DNA of 57,722 nucleotides from Alphaproteobacteria bacterium (GCA_035625915.1 DASPOR010000022.1:1-57722); one strand, 5' to 3'; positions 44,188 through 55,189 are shown, numbered from the stretch's first letter. Notes: generated from the letters alone by a model not told the origin. Translations and numbers: made by a program.

Positions 44188-45381
44188 ATGTCGAATTCGG
44201 GACCGATGCTCCAAGCGGCGCGCCCGACGAGTCGTGAAGCACCGCCGGGTGCGACGGCCGCCGTCGTTCTCGCCGACGGCACGGTCCTGTGGGGCCGCGG
44301 GATCGGAGCAACCGGGTCGGTCGTGGGCGAAATCTGCTTCAATACCTCGATCACCGGCTATCAGGAAATCTTGACCGATCCGTCCTACGCAGGCCAGATC
44401 ATCGCGTTCACGTTCCCCCATATCGGCAATGTCGGCGCCAATCCCGAGGACATTGAGACGACGACGCCAGCAGCGCGCGGACTCATCGTGCGCGAGGACA
44501 TCACCGAGCCAAGTAACTGGCGCTCGTCCCAGCATCTCGACGGGTGGCTGCGCTCTCACGGCCTCATCGGCGTCGCGGGTGTGGACACGCGCAGCCTAAC
44601 CCGGCGATTGCGCGAGGCGGGTGCGGCCAATGGCGTTGTCTGCCATGCGCCCGATGGCAAGTTCGATCTCGCCAAACTTCATTCAGAGGCCAGCGCCTGG
44701 CCCGGCCTCGAGGGCATGGACCTCGCCAGAGAGGTCACCTGCCGGCAGGCCTACCAATGGGACGAAACACTTTGGACTCTTGGTCAGGGTTACGGCCGGC
44801 AGGCTGCACCGACGTTCCACGTCGTCGCCGTCGACTATGGCGCTAAGCGCAATATCCTGCGCTGTCTCGCCTGGAGCGGTTGCCGCGTCACCGTGGTGCC
44901 CGCATCGACAAATATCGACGCGATTCTGCGCCTGAGGCCGCATGGTGTGTTCCTTTCAAACGGCCCCGGCGACCCGGCAGCGACAGGCGACTATGCCGTA
45001 CCGACGATCAAGCAGATTATCGAGGCAGGCATTCCGACCTTCGGAATTTGCCTCGGACACCAGATGATGGCGCTGGCGCTGGGTGCGAAGACCGAGAAGA
45101 TGCATCACGGGCATCGGGGCGCCAATCACCCGGTCAAAGATCTCGAGACCGGCAAGGTCGAGATCACGAGTCAGAACCATGGATTCGTGGTGGTCGAGGG
45201 CTCGCTGCCGTCGGGCCTCGAAGTTACCCACAAATCGCTGTTCGACGGATCGGTCGAGGGCTTCAAGGTCAAGGACATGCCGGCCTTCGCCGTGCAATAT
45301 CATCCCGAGGCATCGCCCGGTCCGCGCGACAGCCGCTACCTCTTCGAGCGATTTGTGAAAATGATGGCTGAGAATGCCTAA
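44188..45381 (+). CDS. carA: Carbamoyl-phosphate synthase small subunit
   Basis: 397 residues. The ATG at 44188 is favoured because AGGG lies 8 bases upstream; another ATG 6 bases earlier is too close. The N-terminal domain has [29 protein letters not shown]. The class I glutaminase domain has [14 protein letters not shown], the catalytic Cys in [17 protein letters not shown], and His and Glu in [11 protein letters not shown]. It frees ammonia from glutamine and channels it to the large subunit for arginine and pyrimidine synthesis. Its end overlaps carB by 8 bases. Confidence 0.96.
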   Translation: MSNSGPMLQAARPTSREAPPGATAAVVLADGTVLWGRGIGATGSVVGEICFNTSITGYQEILTDPSYAGQIIAFTFPHIGNVGANPEDIETTTPAARGLIVREDITEPSNWRSSQHLDGWLRSHGLIGVAGVDTRSLTRRLREAGAANGVVCHAPDGKFDLAKLHSEASAWPGLEGMDLAREVTCRQAYQWDETLWTLGQGYGRQAAPTFHVVAVDYGAKRNILRCLAWSGCRVTVVPASTNIDAILRLRPHGVFLSNGPGDPAATGDYAVPTIKQIIEAGIPTFGICLGHQMMALALGAKTEKMHHGHRGANHPVKDLETGKVEITSQNHGFVVVEGSLPSGLEVTHKSLFDGSVEGFKVKDMPAFAVQYHPEASPGPRDSRYLFERFVKMMAENA

Positions 45382-48300
45382 GCGCCGCGACATCGAATCG
45401 ATCCTCATCATCGGCGCCGGGCCTATTGTGATCGGCCAAGCCTGCGAGTTCGATTATTCGGGCACGCAAGCCTGCAAAGCACTCAAGGAGGAGGGCTACC
45501 GCGTCATCCTCGTGAATTCCAACCCTGCGACGATCATGACCGATCCCGGTTTGGCCGATGCCACATACATTGAGCCGATCACGTCTGAAATCGTCGCGCG
45601 CATCATCGAAAAGGAACGGCCGGACGCACTCCTTCCTACAATGGGCGGGCAGACGGCCCTTAACACCGCGATGGAACTAGCCAGGCGCGGCATTCTCAAG
45701 GAATACGATGTCGAGCTGATCGGCGCCAAGGCTGAGGTAATCGAGAAGGCCGAGGACCGCCTGCTCTTCCGCGAGGCCATGACGCGGATCGGTCTCGAGT
45801 CGCCGCGGAGCGCCATCGCGCACAGCATGGAAGAAGCCAAGGCCGCACTCCTCGAAATCGGCCTTCCCGCGGTCATCCGTCCCTCATTCACGCTCGCGGG
45901 CACTGGCGGCGGGGTCGCTTACAACCAGGATGAATTCGAGCAGATCGTGACGATCGGGCTCAAGGCGTCGCCGGTCTGCGAAGTGCTCGTCGAGGAATCG
46001 GTTCTCGGCTGGAAAGAATTCGAGATGGAGGTGGTGCGCGACCACGCGGACAACTGCATCATCGTCTGTTCGATCGAAAACGTCGATCCGATGGGCATTC
46101 ACACGGGCGACAGCATTACGGTCGCACCCGCCCTCACGCTCACCGACAAAGAATATCAGATCATGCGCGACGCTTCGATCGCGTGCCTGCGGGAGATCGG
46201 CGTCGACACAGGTGGCTCCAACGTGCAGTTTGCCGTGAACCCGGATACGGGCCGCATGATCGTGATCGAAATGAATCCGCGCGTATCCCGCTCGTCAGCG
46301 CTCGCGTCGAAGGCCACCGGATTCCCGATTGCAAAGATCGCCGCGAAGCTTGCCGTCGGCTACACCCTTGACGAATTGCAAAACGATATCACGGAGGTCA
46401 CGCCGGCATCGTTCGAACCGACCATCGACTATGTCGTCACGAAAATGCCGCGCTTCACGTTCGAGAAGTTTCCGGGCGCTGAAAAGACGCTCACCACATC
46501 GATGAAATCGGTCGGAGAGGCGATGGCGATCGGGCGTAACTTCGCCGAGTCCCTGCAAAAGGCGCTGCGCTCGATGGAAACCGGGCTCACCGGGCTCAAC
46601 GAAGTCGATATCCCGGGAGCGGCCTCGGGCGAGAACAGGGATGTCGTGCGCGCCGCCCTCGCCGTACCGACGCCCGATCGTCTGCTCGTAATCGCCCAGG
46701 CATTTCGTCTGGGCCTGAGTGTTGCGGATGTTCAGCGTGCGTGCCGCTACGATCCGTGGTTTCTTCGCCAGATCGAGCGCATCGTAGCAAGTGAGGCGAA
46801 GGTTCGCGAACGCGGCCTTCCCGCGGATCGTCCCGGCTTACTGGCTCTCAAGCAGATCGGCTTTTCCGATGCGCGCCTCGCCGAACTTGCGGGCTCTAGC
46901 GAAGCCGCGGTCGCACTGTTGCGAAACGAACTCGGCATTCATCCGGTCTACAAGCGCATCGACACATGTGCCGCCGAATTCGCCTCCTCGACCCCTTACT
47001 TATATTCGAGTTATGAAGGAGATGGTCTATCGCCCGCCGAATGCGAGGCAGACCCGAGTGCAGCGAATAAGGTGATCATTCTTGGCGGCGGCCCGAACCG
47101 AATCGGTCAAGGCATCGAATTCGACTATTGCTGCGTCCACGCGGTCTATGCACTCGGCGAAGCAGGTTACGAAACGATCATGGTCAACTGTAACCCGGAG
47201 ACTGTGTCGACCGATTACGACACGTCGGATCGGCTTTATTTCGAACCGCTGACATCGGAAGACGTGATCGAGCTCGTTCGAGTCGAGCAAAAGCGCGGCA
47301 ACTTGAATGGGGTCATCGTCCAATTCGGCGGACAGACGCCGCTTAAGCTCGCCGCCGCCCTCGAAGATGCGAAGATACCGATCCTCGGCACGCCACCCGA
47401 TGCGATCGATCTCGCAGAGGACCGAGAACGCTTCCAAAGGCTCCTTGCGCGGCTCGGCCTCCGCCAACCAAACAACGGCACGGCCTCATCGCTTGATGAG
47501 GCGGAGCGCATCGCCGAGTCGATCGGCTACCCCGTCGTGATTCGCCCGTCCTACGTGCTTGGCGGGCGCGCCATGGAAATCGTGCACGATCGGTCCGGAC
47601 TCACGCGCTATATGACGGAGGCCGTGAAGGCTTCCGGCAATGATCCGGTCCTGATCGACAGCTACCTCCAGGACGCGATTGAAGTCGATGTCGATGCAAT
47701 CGCCGACGGACGCGATGTCCACGTCGCCGGAATCATGGAACATATCGAAGAAGCCGGCATTCATTCGGGCGACAGTGCGTGCTCCCTCCCTCCCTACACG
47801 CTCTCCCCTTCCGTCATCGAGGACATTCGTGCACAGACCCGAAAACTCGGCCTCGCCCTCGGCGTAATCGGGCTCATGAACGTGCAATACGCCGTCAAGG
47901 GCGACGATGTGTACATCCTCGAAGTCAATCCGCGCGCCTCCCGCACTGTCCCCTTCGTCGCTAAGGCGACTGGGGTTGCCATTGCCAAACTCGCAGCCCG
48001 GTTAATGGCCGGCGAGCCGCTTACGAGCTTCAAGCTCGACGGTGTCAAGGGAAGCCACGTCGCGGTGAAGGAAGCGGTCTTCCCCTTCGCGCGCTTCCCC
48101 AACGTCGATACGCTGCTTGGCCCGGAGATGAAATCGACCGGCGAAGTGATGGGCCTCGACAGCGATTTCGGCCGGGCATTCGCCAAGTCGCAGCTTGGCA
48201 GCGGGATCGAGCTCCCGCTTGCCGGTACTGTATTCGTCTCGGTACGCGATCGCGACAAGCCCGGCATGATCGCGGTCGGAAAAAAGCTGATCGAACTCGG

Positions 48301-48625
48301 TTTTTCCCTGATCGCCACGCACGGGACCGCGGCAGCACTGCGCGCGCACGGGATCAAGGTCGACGATGTGAAGAAAGTGATGGAGGGTCGCCCTCACATC
48401 GTGGACACGATGAAAGACGGGGGCGTGCAACTCGTGTTCAATACGACAGACGGCGCGCAGGCGATCGCCGACAGCTTCAGTATCCGCCGCACGGCACTTA
48501 TGAATAAGATTCCCTATTATACGACCGTAGCGGGCGCCCGGGCCGCTGTCGCCGCTATCAGCGCCCTTAAATCCGGCAAGCTTGAAGTTGCGCCGCTCCA
48601 GTCCTATCTTGAGGGTTCGTTTTAG
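45374..48625 (+). CDS. carB: Carbamoyl-phosphate synthase large subunit
   Basis: 1083 residues, full length. Two homologous synthetase halves each start with an ATP-grasp unit ([34 protein letters not shown] and [36 protein letters not shown]). Carboxy-phosphate and carbamate kinase motifs follow ([70 protein letters not shown]). A C-terminal MGS-like allosteric domain is present ([34 protein letters not shown]). It forms carbamoyl phosphate with CarA and is translationally coupled to it. Confidence 0.97.
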   Translation: MPKRRDIESILIIGAGPIVIGQACEFDYSGTQACKALKEEGYRVILVNSNPATIMTDPGLADATYIEPITSEIVARIIEKERPDALLPTMGGQTALNTAMELARRGILKEYDVELIGAKAEVIEKAEDRLLFREAMTRIGLESPRSAIAHSMEEAKAALLEIGLPAVIRPSFTLAGTGGGVAYNQDEFEQIVTIGLKASPVCEVLVEESVLGWKEFEMEVVRDHADNCIIVCSIENVDPMGIHTGDSITVAPALTLTDKEYQIMRDASIACLREIGVDTGGSNVQFAVNPDTGRMIVIEMNPRVSRSSALASKATGFPIAKIAAKLAVGYTLDELQNDITEVTPASFEPTIDYVVTKMPRFTFEKFPGAEKTLTTSMKSVGEAMAIGRNFAESLQKALRSMETGLTGLNEVDIPGAASGENRDVVRAALAVPTPDRLLVIAQAFRLGLSVADVQRACRYDPWFLRQIERIVASEAKVRERGLPADRPGLLALKQIGFSDARLAELAGSSEAAVALLRNELGIHPVYKRIDTCAAEFASSTPYLYSSYEGDGLSPAECEADPSAANKVIILGGGPNRIGQGIEFDYCCVHAVYALGEAGYETIMVNCNPETVSTDYDTSDRLYFEPLTSEDVIELVRVEQKRGNLNGVIVQFGGQTPLKLAAALEDAKIPILGTPPDAIDLAEDRERFQRLLARLGLRQPNNGTASSLDEAERIAESIGYPVVIRPSYVLGGRAMEIVHDRSGLTRYMTEAVKASGNDPVLIDSYLQDAIEVDVDAIADGRDVHVAGIMEHIEEAGIHSGDSACSLPPYTLSPSVIEDIRAQTRKLGLALGVIGLMNVQYAVKGDDVYILEVNPRASRTVPFVAKATGVAIAKLAARLMAGEPLTSFKLDGVKGSHVAVKEAVFPFARFPNVDTLLGPEMKSTGEVMGLDSDFGRAFAKSQLGSGIELPLAGTVFVSVRDRDKPGMIAVGKKLIELGFSLIATHGTAAALRAHGIKVDDVKKVMEGRPHIVDTMKDGGVQLVFNTTDGAQAIADSFSIRRTALMNKIPYYTTVAGARAAVAAISALKSGKLEVAPLQSYLEGSF

Positions 48626-48628
48626 CAC

Positions 48629-48684
48629 CCCCCTGCATAGCCCGGTCGAGACACGGCTTTCCGGCTATGCGGGGTATTGTTTGT
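48629..48684 (+). terminator. Stem-loop terminator or attenuator between carB and greA
   Basis: GCATAGCC at 48635-48642 pairs with GGCTATGC at 48663-48670 and is extended by C-run and G-run flanks. It is followed by TATTGTTTGTTT. The 20-base loop is large. It would end or reduce transcription from carAB before greA, whose own start is only 20 bases further on, so greA probably has partial readthrough. Confidence 0.6.
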
Positions 48685-48704
48685 TTCGGTCGAATGGACA
48701 CGCC

Positions 48705-49178
48705 ATGGAAAAGATGCCCATCACGCCCATAGGATTGAACCGGCTTCAGGAGGAGTTGCGCCGGCTCAAAGCGATCGAGCGACCGGCGGTAATTCGCGCG
48801 CTAGAGGAAGCGCGCACCCATGGCGATCTCTCGGAGAACGCGGAGTATCACGCTGCGCGCGAACGCCAAAGCTTCATCGAGGGGCGCGTGGCAGAACTCG
48901 AGGACAAGATCCGCCGCGCCGAAGTGATCGACACGAGCAAACTCACCGGGAAGGCGGTCAAGTTCGGGGCCACCGTTGTGCTCGTTGACGACGACACCGA
49001 CGAAAAGGTCACCTACGTGATCGTCGGCGCAGAGGAATCGGACATCAATTCCGGCAAGCTTTCGATTCTTTCGCCTCTGGCGCGCGCACTTATCGGCAAG
49101 GAAGTCGGTGAGACGGTCGAGGTTTCGACACCGCGCGGCTCCAAGGTTTACGAGATCAAGAAGGTGAAATTCGAGTAG
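48705..49178 (+). CDS. greA: Transcription elongation factor GreA
   Basis: 157 residues, the usual length. The N-terminal coiled coil holds ITPIGLNRLQEELRRLKAIERPAVIRALEEARTHGDLSENAEYHAARERQSFIEGRVAELEDKI with the conserved acidic tip (GDLSENAEY). The C-terminal FKBP-like domain ends LIGKEVGETVEVSTPRGSKVYEIKKVKFE. It stimulates cleavage of backtracked RNA by RNA polymerase. An in-frame longer version exists from 48582, but the ATG at 48705 matches the family. Confidence 0.97.
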   Translation: MEKMPITPIGLNRLQEELRRLKAIERPAVIRALEEARTHGDLSENAEYHAARERQSFIEGRVAELEDKIRRAEVIDTSKLTGKAVKFGATVVLVDDDTDEKVTYVIVGAEESDINSGKLSILSPLARALIGKEVGETVEVSTPRGSKVYEIKKVKFE

Positions 49179-49234
49179 ACCGTGAGCCCTTGCGGCGATC
49201 TGTTCGGCGAAGCTTTCAACGCTCGGCGCTCAGC

Positions 49235-49732
49235 TTATTCAGTTTTCGTCTCTTCCGGCGCGTCCTCGGCGACCGGCGCCCCCGGCAGATGTTTGGACAT
49301 CCGGATCACCTGAATCGTCCGTACATTGGCGACGTGGCGTGCGGAGGTGAGCTTGGTGGTCAGCTCGTTTTCATGTGCAGTATTGCGCGCGACAAGCTTG
49401 AGCACGAAGTCATCCGCCCCGCGCGCCATATAGCACTCCCGAACTTCGGGCCAGCCGCGCACCATGCTTTCGAACTCAGTGAGCACCGATTCGGCTTGGC
49501 TATCGAGGCCGACGAGAGCGAAGAAGACAACCTCGAAATTGAGCCGCTCGTGATCAAGTTCGGCGTGGTAGCCCCTGATAAAGCCCGCCTCCTCGAGTGC
49601 CCGCACGCGGCGCAGACAGGGTGGTGCCGAGATTCCCGCCCGCTTGGCCAATTCCACATTCGTCATGCGGCCATTATCTTGAAGATCGCGAAGTATTCGG
49701 CGATCGATCCGATCGAGCTTCACCCGTCGCAT
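49235..49732 (-). CDS. Lrp/AsnC-family transcriptional regulator
   Basis: 165 residues. The helix-turn-helix segment is LDRIDRRILRDLQDNGRMTNVELAKRAGISAPPCLRRVRALEEAGFIRGYHAELD. The RAM/effector domain follows (VFFALVGLDSQAESVLTEFESMVRGWPEVRECYMARGADDFVLKLVA). The tail is acidic and Pro/Ala-rich. Proteins of this family sense amino acids. It is convergent with greA. Confidence 0.95.
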   Translation of the reverse strand: MRRVKLDRIDRRILRDLQDNGRMTNVELAKRAGISAPPCLRRVRALEEAGFIRGYHAELDHERLNFEVVFFALVGLDSQAESVLTEFESMVRGWPEVRECYMARGADDFVLKLVARNTAHENELTTKLTSARHVANVRTIQVIRMSKHLPGAPVAEDAPEETKTE

Positions 49733-49992
49733 GACACAAGTCTCCCGCTTGCCGGATTCCGATCCTCGTGAAGCCCGCTGGAACCTCTTGGCGCAATAAA
49801 ATTACGAAGTCACACTAATACAGCATGAAATTGTCTTTCAAGCATCAGCGGATTGAAATTTTACGTCTCGAACGCCCTGGCCCTTGCGGTAGGCGGCTCG
49901 CCCTTGCGATATTGCGCCCCATTCCGAACCGGGCCGAAATGTCGAAAAGCCCATTCCGTGATTGAACGTCCAATCGAATCTTACCAAACGGC

Positions 49993-50991
49993 ATGGACCA
50001 TCTGAGCTGCTGGATCATAACCGAGGGTGCTGTCGGCATGGAAAGCCAGTGCCGGGGACTCGCCGAAGCGCTCGGGCTGGAACCAATCTTGAAGCGCGTC
50101 GATCCGCGCCTGCCTTGGCTGATCCTTCCGGTTGGCCTGTGGCCGTTTCCGTTCCACGCCCTTGGCCCCCGTAGCGATCACCTCGCTCCACCTTGGCCCG
50201 ATATCGTGATCGGCTGCGGACGCAAGAGTGTGCCCTTTTCTCTCGCAATAAAACGAGCGAGCGGGGACAAGTCGTTCATTGTGCACATTCAGGATCCATT
50301 GATGGACCCGCAAGCATTCGACCTGGTCGCGGCACCGGTGCATGATCGCGTTAAGGGTCCAAACGTCGTTTCGACGCGCGGCGCGCTTCACCCCGTGAGC
50401 GCCCAAAAGCTATCTGCCGCCGCAGCGCATTTCCGTGCGCAATTTTCGCACCTGAGCCGGCCTTACGTCACGGTCCTTGTAGGCGGACCGAACGGGCGCA
50501 ATCGCCTGGACACGTCTGAAATGGCGCGGATCGCCGACAATTTGGCGGCACTATCGCGTCGCTACGGCGCATCGCTGCTTGTGACCCCTTCGCGCCGGAC
50601 GGGTGCGGCGAATGAAGCCGTGCTGCACGAGCGCCTCAAGGGCCTTTCAGCCTTCATCTGGGATGGAAGTGGGGAAAACCCCTATCTCGGCATGCTTGCC
50701 CTCGCCGATTACCTCGTCGTCACGTCCGACTCGGTTTCGATGGTCACCGAGGCATGTGCGACGGGCAAGCCCGTATACGTGATCGAGGTTGAAAGCCGAT
50801 CGCGGCGACATGGCCGTTTTCACGACGATCTTGGCGCCGAAGGTGTGACGCGCCCGTTCGATGGCACGCTCGAAAACTGGACGTATGAACCGATCTACGA
50901 TGCCGGGCGTGTAGCGGCTGCGGTAAGCCGCTTGCTCGAGCACCGGCACCCGGCGAAAATCCACGCCACTACGACGCGGGATCGTCTATAA
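49993..50991 (+). CDS. ELM1/GtrOC1-family protein
   Basis: 332 residues. CWIITEGAVGMESQCRGLAEALGLEPILKRV, PDIVIGCGRKSVPFSLAIKRAS, VHIQDPLMDP and VLVGGPNGRNRL are the family's markers, with a C-terminal YLVVTSDSVSMVTEACATGKPVYVIEVESRSRRHGRFHDDL. The fold is glycosyltransferase-like. The plant member ELM1 acts in mitochondrial division, while the bacterial role is unknown. It precedes a gene of unknown family by 53 bases and may be co-transcribed with it. Confidence 0.9.
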   Translation: MDHLSCWIITEGAVGMESQCRGLAEALGLEPILKRVDPRLPWLILPVGLWPFPFHALGPRSDHLAPPWPDIVIGCGRKSVPFSLAIKRASGDKSFIVHIQDPLMDPQAFDLVAAPVHDRVKGPNVVSTRGALHPVSAQKLSAAAAHFRAQFSHLSRPYVTVLVGGPNGRNRLDTSEMARIADNLAALSRRYGASLLVTPSRRTGAANEAVLHERLKGLSAFIWDGSGENPYLGMLALADYLVVTSDSVSMVTEACATGKPVYVIEVESRSRRHGRFHDDLGAEGVTRPFDGTLENWTYEPIYDAGRVAAAVSRLLEHRHPAKIHATTTRDRL

Positions 50992-51044
50992 GCGACGCGA
51001 CGGCACTCCATGCCGAGACAGCGCACAGGGAAGCGGCGAAAGGT

Positions 51045-52955
51045 ATGGCCCTCGAGATCGAGACATTCAGTAATTTGACGGGCGGGAACGCCTTCTTCAA
51101 GGCCATCGGCCATCCGCTTGCGGCGCCGAAGATCGCCGCACTGCTGGAGCGGCTGAAGCTCGCCGGCCCCGTCGCGGTCTACGACCCTCACAGCTTCGCC
51201 CTAGGTTTCGCAGCGCTCTACCCGCCCGCCGGCCTCGACCTCGTGAGCGTCTATGTGCAGAACGTCGAACACATCGGCCAGATGAAATTCGGCGCTACAG
51301 CGCAACCCGTTACCGAGCTTCCGGCATCGAAGGCCAAGACGCTCTTCATCGTAGCGTTCGATGCCGCGCGGGCAATCGACCATATTCGGCATCTTGCACC
51401 CAGGGATATGGCCATCGTGAGCCTCGATGACGCGAAATTACCGAGGGAGATGCTGAGTAACCCCAGGCACTATCTCGACCCGCTCAACTTCGCGACCAAT
51501 TTCGCCTTCTTTCGCGACACCGATGGCCTTCACACTCGTCTCGTGACCGCGAATTACTGGGCCGGCTACGGCGCCAAAGAGGTCTCGCTGTGGTTCATGC
51601 TCTTCGACGAGCACGGCAAGGCGATCGCCGAATGGCGCGAAAGGCCCAAGTGTGGCATGGCATCGATTTCCGTCGACAGCCGTAAGGTTCGGGCACAGTT
51701 CGGGCTCGCACCTTTTACGGGCCAGCTCTTCGTGCACGCGATCGGTGCCGCGGGGCACGACGTGGTGAAATATGCCCTCGACGTTTACGGTGATGAAGCT
51801 GACGCCCTCTCTTGCACGCACGACGCCAACGCGTGGCCGGCCGACTTCTATGCCGGTCTGCCGGCGCCGCGCAAAGATGAGCGCGTAATACTTTGGATTC
51901 AGAACAGCCATCCTTGCCCCATTCCCGCGAAGGCAGTCGGCCTCAATCTTATGGGCTCGCCGGAGACCGCTTGGTTCGATCGCGTCGTTTCGCCTTTCGC
52001 AAGCCACGCCCTCGATGTCGCGGAATTGCTGCCGCACGCGCGCTGGCCTCAGCAACTCGAAATCCAGGCGGGCAAACACTTCGTTCGTCCGCGCTATGAG
52101 ATCGCGAGGGCGAACGGACGGCGCAGAATCGCGCACGTGAATGTTGAGCGTACCGACCTCAAGTCCGACCCTCGCATCCCGGAGCTTGCCAACCTACTAG
52201 GCAAGGGATTCTTGTTGCCTGCTCCGCTCGCACCCCTTCGCCAATTCCGTTTAACGGTGCTGCCAACCCCTATGGCGACGTGCCAGAAGACATTGCCGGT
52301 CACGTTGCTCGTCTACGACTCCGAGGGATATGAGCGCGCGCGCCACTCCTTTGGCTGCCTGAAGCGAAGCGAGAGTATTGCCCTGGACTTGGGCGATCTC
52401 ATCGATGGCGGCGCTGAATTTGCCCGCGGCTACGGCCATGTCGAACTCGTGTACGATTTTGCACACGGAGGCGAAGCCGATGGCTGGCTCCATGGCATCT
52501 TCCGGTACGAGGACATCGCGAGCGGGCACGCCGCCGAGACGAGCTTCGGCGCCCACGTCTTCAATACAGTGCTTACATACAAGGGCGAGCCCCAATCCTA
52601 TTCGGGACCCCCACCTGGCCTCTCAACGCGCCTTTTCCTCCGGCTCGGCCCCCCGCCTCTCGACACACTTTGCCATTTGATTTTTCCGGCCTCCTTGCCG
52701 TGGCGCGCCCATTCGGCGACCGATCTCATCCTCCATGACGGCGAAGGGCAGGAAGTGGCTCGGCGGCAAGTTGCAATTCCGTGCGGCGGCTCGCGATTTT
52801 GGCGATATGCCGAGACCTTCGATGCAGGCGAGCGAGAGCACGCCGGGTCCGGCGCCTATATCGTGGTGCGTGATGGGACATGCCGGCTCTTCGGCTATCA
52901 CGGCCTCATCGGCGAGGACGGCGCCTTCAGCCTGGACCATATGTTCGGATTCTGA
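51045..52955 (+). CDS. Large protein of unknown family
   Basis: 636 residues with no recognised domain. The N-terminal 100 residues have an alpha/beta look (GPVAVYDPHSFALGFAALYPPAGLDLVSVYVQNVEHIG). The central and C-terminal parts are beta-rich with many aromatic and His residues (NYWAGYGAKEVSLWFMLFDEHG, DGWLHGIFRYEDIASGHAAETSFGAHVFN, LFGYHGLIGEDGAFSLDHMF). No signal peptide or membrane span was seen, so it is probably cytoplasmic. The start has a weak ribosome site (GGGAAGCGGCGAAAGGT). It is placed between the ELM1-like gene and trxB. Function is unknown; codon use looks native. Confidence 0.85.
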   Translation: MALEIETFSNLTGGNAFFKAIGHPLAAPKIAALLERLKLAGPVAVYDPHSFALGFAALYPPAGLDLVSVYVQNVEHIGQMKFGATAQPVTELPASKAKTLFIVAFDAARAIDHIRHLAPRDMAIVSLDDAKLPREMLSNPRHYLDPLNFATNFAFFRDTDGLHTRLVTANYWAGYGAKEVSLWFMLFDEHGKAIAEWRERPKCGMASISVDSRKVRAQFGLAPFTGQLFVHAIGAAGHDVVKYALDVYGDEADALSCTHDANAWPADFYAGLPAPRKDERVILWIQNSHPCPIPAKAVGLNLMGSPETAWFDRVVSPFASHALDVAELLPHARWPQQLEIQAGKHFVRPRYEIARANGRRRIAHVNVERTDLKSDPRIPELANLLGKGFLLPAPLAPLRQFRLTVLPTPMATCQKTLPVTLLVYDSEGYERARHSFGCLKRSESIALDLGDLIDGGAEFARGYGHVELVYDFAHGGEADGWLHGIFRYEDIASGHAAETSFGAHVFNTVLTYKGEPQSYSGPPPGLSTRLFLRLGPPPLDTLCHLIFPASLPWRAHSATDLILHDGEGQEVARRQVAIPCGGSRFWRYAETFDAGEREHAGSGAYIVVRDGTCRLFGYHGLIGEDGAFSLDHMFGF

Positions 52956-53079
52956 AATCGGCGGCCTTGGACGCTATTCCCGAAGCGCATGGCTTGCTTC
53001 TGGCGCATAGGTTACCTATCCTTTCCGCTTATACGGCAACGCTGCCACTCTCGACCTGGAAGCCTCTGGACCTCGATTC

Positions 53080-54051
53080 ATGGCCAATTCCCACAAAAGC
53101 AAAGTCGTCATCGTGGGCTCGGGCCCGGCCGGCTACACGGCCGCGATCTACGCCGCACGCGCCAATTTGCAGCCCATTCTGGTGGCCGGCCTCGAGCCGG
53201 GCGGCCAACTCACGATCACAACCGACGTGGAGAACTACCCTGGCTTTGCCGACGTGATTCAGGGTCCCTGGCTCATGCAGCAGATGCAGGCTCAGGCCGA
53301 GCACGTCGGAACCCGCTTGTTCAATGACTTGATCGTCGAGGTTGATTTTCAGCACCGTCCATTCCGACTCCTCGGTGACTCGGGCGATACGTACATTGCC
53401 GATTCGGTCATCATCTCGACCGGTGCACAGGCGCGCTGGCTCGGAATCCCGAGCGAGACCGCTTATCGCGGCCGTGGCGTTTCGGCGTGCGCGACCTGCG
53501 ATGGATTCTTTTATCGCGATAAAGCGGTGGCGGTGATCGGCGGCGGCAATACGGCGGTCGAGGAGGCAATCTTCCTGACCAACTTTGCGCGTCACGTCAC
53601 GTTGGTCCACCGGCGCGATAAGTTGCGAGCCGAGAAGATTCTCCAGGATCGTCTATTCAAGAATCCCAAGATCACGGTCGTCTGGGACCACGCGGTCGAT
53701 GAGATCCTTGGAAGCGGCAACCCGGCAACGACGACCGGCGTAAGGCTTCACCACGTCAAGACCGGGGCTGCGACCACTCTTGCCGTCGACGGCGTCTTCA
53801 TCGCCATCGGCCATGAGCCGGCGACATCGATCTTCAAGGGCAAGGTCGCGATGGACGGTGGAGGTTATGTGCTGACGGCCCCGGACAGCACGGCAACGAG
53901 TGTCCCTGGCGTGTTCGCCGCGGGCGACGTCAAAGACAAGGTCTTCCGTCAAGCGGTGACCGCTGCGGGGATGGGATGCATGGCCGCACTCGAGGCGGAG
54001 CGTTTTCTTGCCGCCAACGAGGAAGAGCAAGCGCGGACGGCGGCCGAATAA
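53080..54051 (+). CDS. trxB: Thioredoxin reductase
   Basis: 323 residues. FAD-binding GxGxxG lies at residues 12-18 (VGSGPAG), the redox-active pair is Cys137 and Cys140 in SACATCDGFFYRDK, and the NADPH site is VAVIGGGNTAVEEAIFL. The C-terminal FAD motif is VPGVFAAGDVKDKVFRQAVTAAGMGCMAAL. It passes electrons from NADPH to thioredoxin. Its stop overlaps the upstream possible start of the LysR gene (TAATG), and the two are likely co-transcribed. Confidence 0.96.
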   Translation: MANSHKSKVVIVGSGPAGYTAAIYAARANLQPILVAGLEPGGQLTITTDVENYPGFADVIQGPWLMQQMQAQAEHVGTRLFNDLIVEVDFQHRPFRLLGDSGDTYIADSVIISTGAQARWLGIPSETAYRGRGVSACATCDGFFYRDKAVAVIGGGNTAVEEAIFLTNFARHVTLVHRRDKLRAEKILQDRLFKNPKITVVWDHAVDEILGSGNPATTTGVRLHHVKTGAATTLAVDGVFIAIGHEPATSIFKGKVAMDGGGYVLTAPDSTATSVPGVFAAGDVKDKVFRQAVTAAGMGCMAALEAERFLAANEEEQARTAAE

Positions 54052-54113
54052 TGCCGCGCGATAATTCAACGACCCCGAAGGGCGGGCAAATTCGGGGATT
54101 TAGAGGCAGGGGA

Positions 54114-55004
54114 ATGGATTGGGATAAGCTCCGGGTTTTTCATGCGGTCGCCGAGGCGGGCAGCTTCACGCACGCCGGTGAGACCCTCAAACTTAGTCAA
54201 TCGGCGGTAAGCCGCCAGATAAGCGCACTCGAGGAAAGCCTCAGCACGACGCTCTTCCATCGCCATGCGCGCGGCCTCATTCTCACCGAGCAAGGCGAGC
54301 TTTTGAACCAGACGGTGAAGGACGTGTTCGGCAAGCTCGCCATGACCGAGGCGATGCTGACCGAGAGCAAGGAACGACCGAAGGGTCCCCTCAAGGTCAC
54401 GACGACGGTCGCCTTCGGCTCGACCTGGCTGACGCCGCGCATCCGAGAATTTCTAGACCTCTATCCGGAAATCGAGATGACACTCATCCTCGATGACGGC
54501 CAGCTCGACTTGTCGATGCGGCAGGCCGACGTTGCGATACGGATGGCGCCGCCCCGCCAGCCGGATCTGATCCAGCGTCAGCTCATGAAGGTGCACGTTC
54601 ACCTGTACACGACGCGCGACTATCTGGATGCTAACGGGACGCCGGTCGCCGCCGAGGATCTTGAGAACCATAAGATCGTCATTTTCGGCGAAGAGGCACG
54701 GCTGCCCGCGTCGAGCGTCAACTGGCTCATGGACCTTTGCAAGGCTTACAAGCGCTCGCCCAGGCAAGTTCTCAGGGTCAACAACATCTACGGCATCTAT
54801 CGCGCCGTGAAGAGCGGAATGGGAATCGCCTCGCTGCCGGATTTCATGGTGCGCGAAGATAAGGACTTGATCCGCGTCTTGACCGATCTTGAAGGCCCGA
54901 GTGTCGATGCCTATTTCGTCTATCCAGAGGTGTTGCGCCACTCGAAGCGCATTGCAGTGTTCCGGGAGTTCCTGATTAAGCGGATATCGGAGTCGCATTT
55001 TTAG
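54114..55004 (+). CDS. LysR-family regulator linked to trxB (LsrB/VtlR-like)
   Basis: 296 residues from the ATG at 54114, with GAGG 7 bases upstream. The N-terminal helix-turn-helix (LRVFHAVAEAGSFTHAGETLKLSQSAVSRQISALEESLSTTLFHRHARGLILTEQG) is classic LysR. The C-terminal sensor domain has STWLTPRIREFLDLYPEIEMTLIL. A trxB-lysR order is found around LsrB-type regulators of Rhizobiales, which respond to redox stress through cysteines. This protein has a single Cys, at position 209 (MDLCKAY). Redox sensing is thus plausible but unproven. An alternative start at 54051 would add 21 residues. Confidence 0.93.
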   Translation: MDWDKLRVFHAVAEAGSFTHAGETLKLSQSAVSRQISALEESLSTTLFHRHARGLILTEQGELLNQTVKDVFGKLAMTEAMLTESKERPKGPLKVTTTVAFGSTWLTPRIREFLDLYPEIEMTLILDDGQLDLSMRQADVAIRMAPPRQPDLIQRQLMKVHVHLYTTRDYLDANGTPVAAEDLENHKIVIFGEEARLPASSVNWLMDLCKAYKRSPRQVLRVNNIYGIYRAVKSGMGIASLPDFMVREDKDLIRVLTDLEGPSVDAYFVYPEVLRHSKRIAVFREFLIKRISESHF

Positions 55005-55189
55005 GCGAATTGGCGGAGCGCTGCGGCTCACCGATTCCTGACATTTCAGGCACCTTCGAAACGCTAACCCGCGTGTAACTCGCGCACGCCATGCATGGAA
55101 CGCATGGCAACTTTGATGATTTTTATATGGTTTTCACGGCAAAAAGACCTATTTACTGTTTTAAGTAGTTGTTGCGTTGCAGCAAGCCC

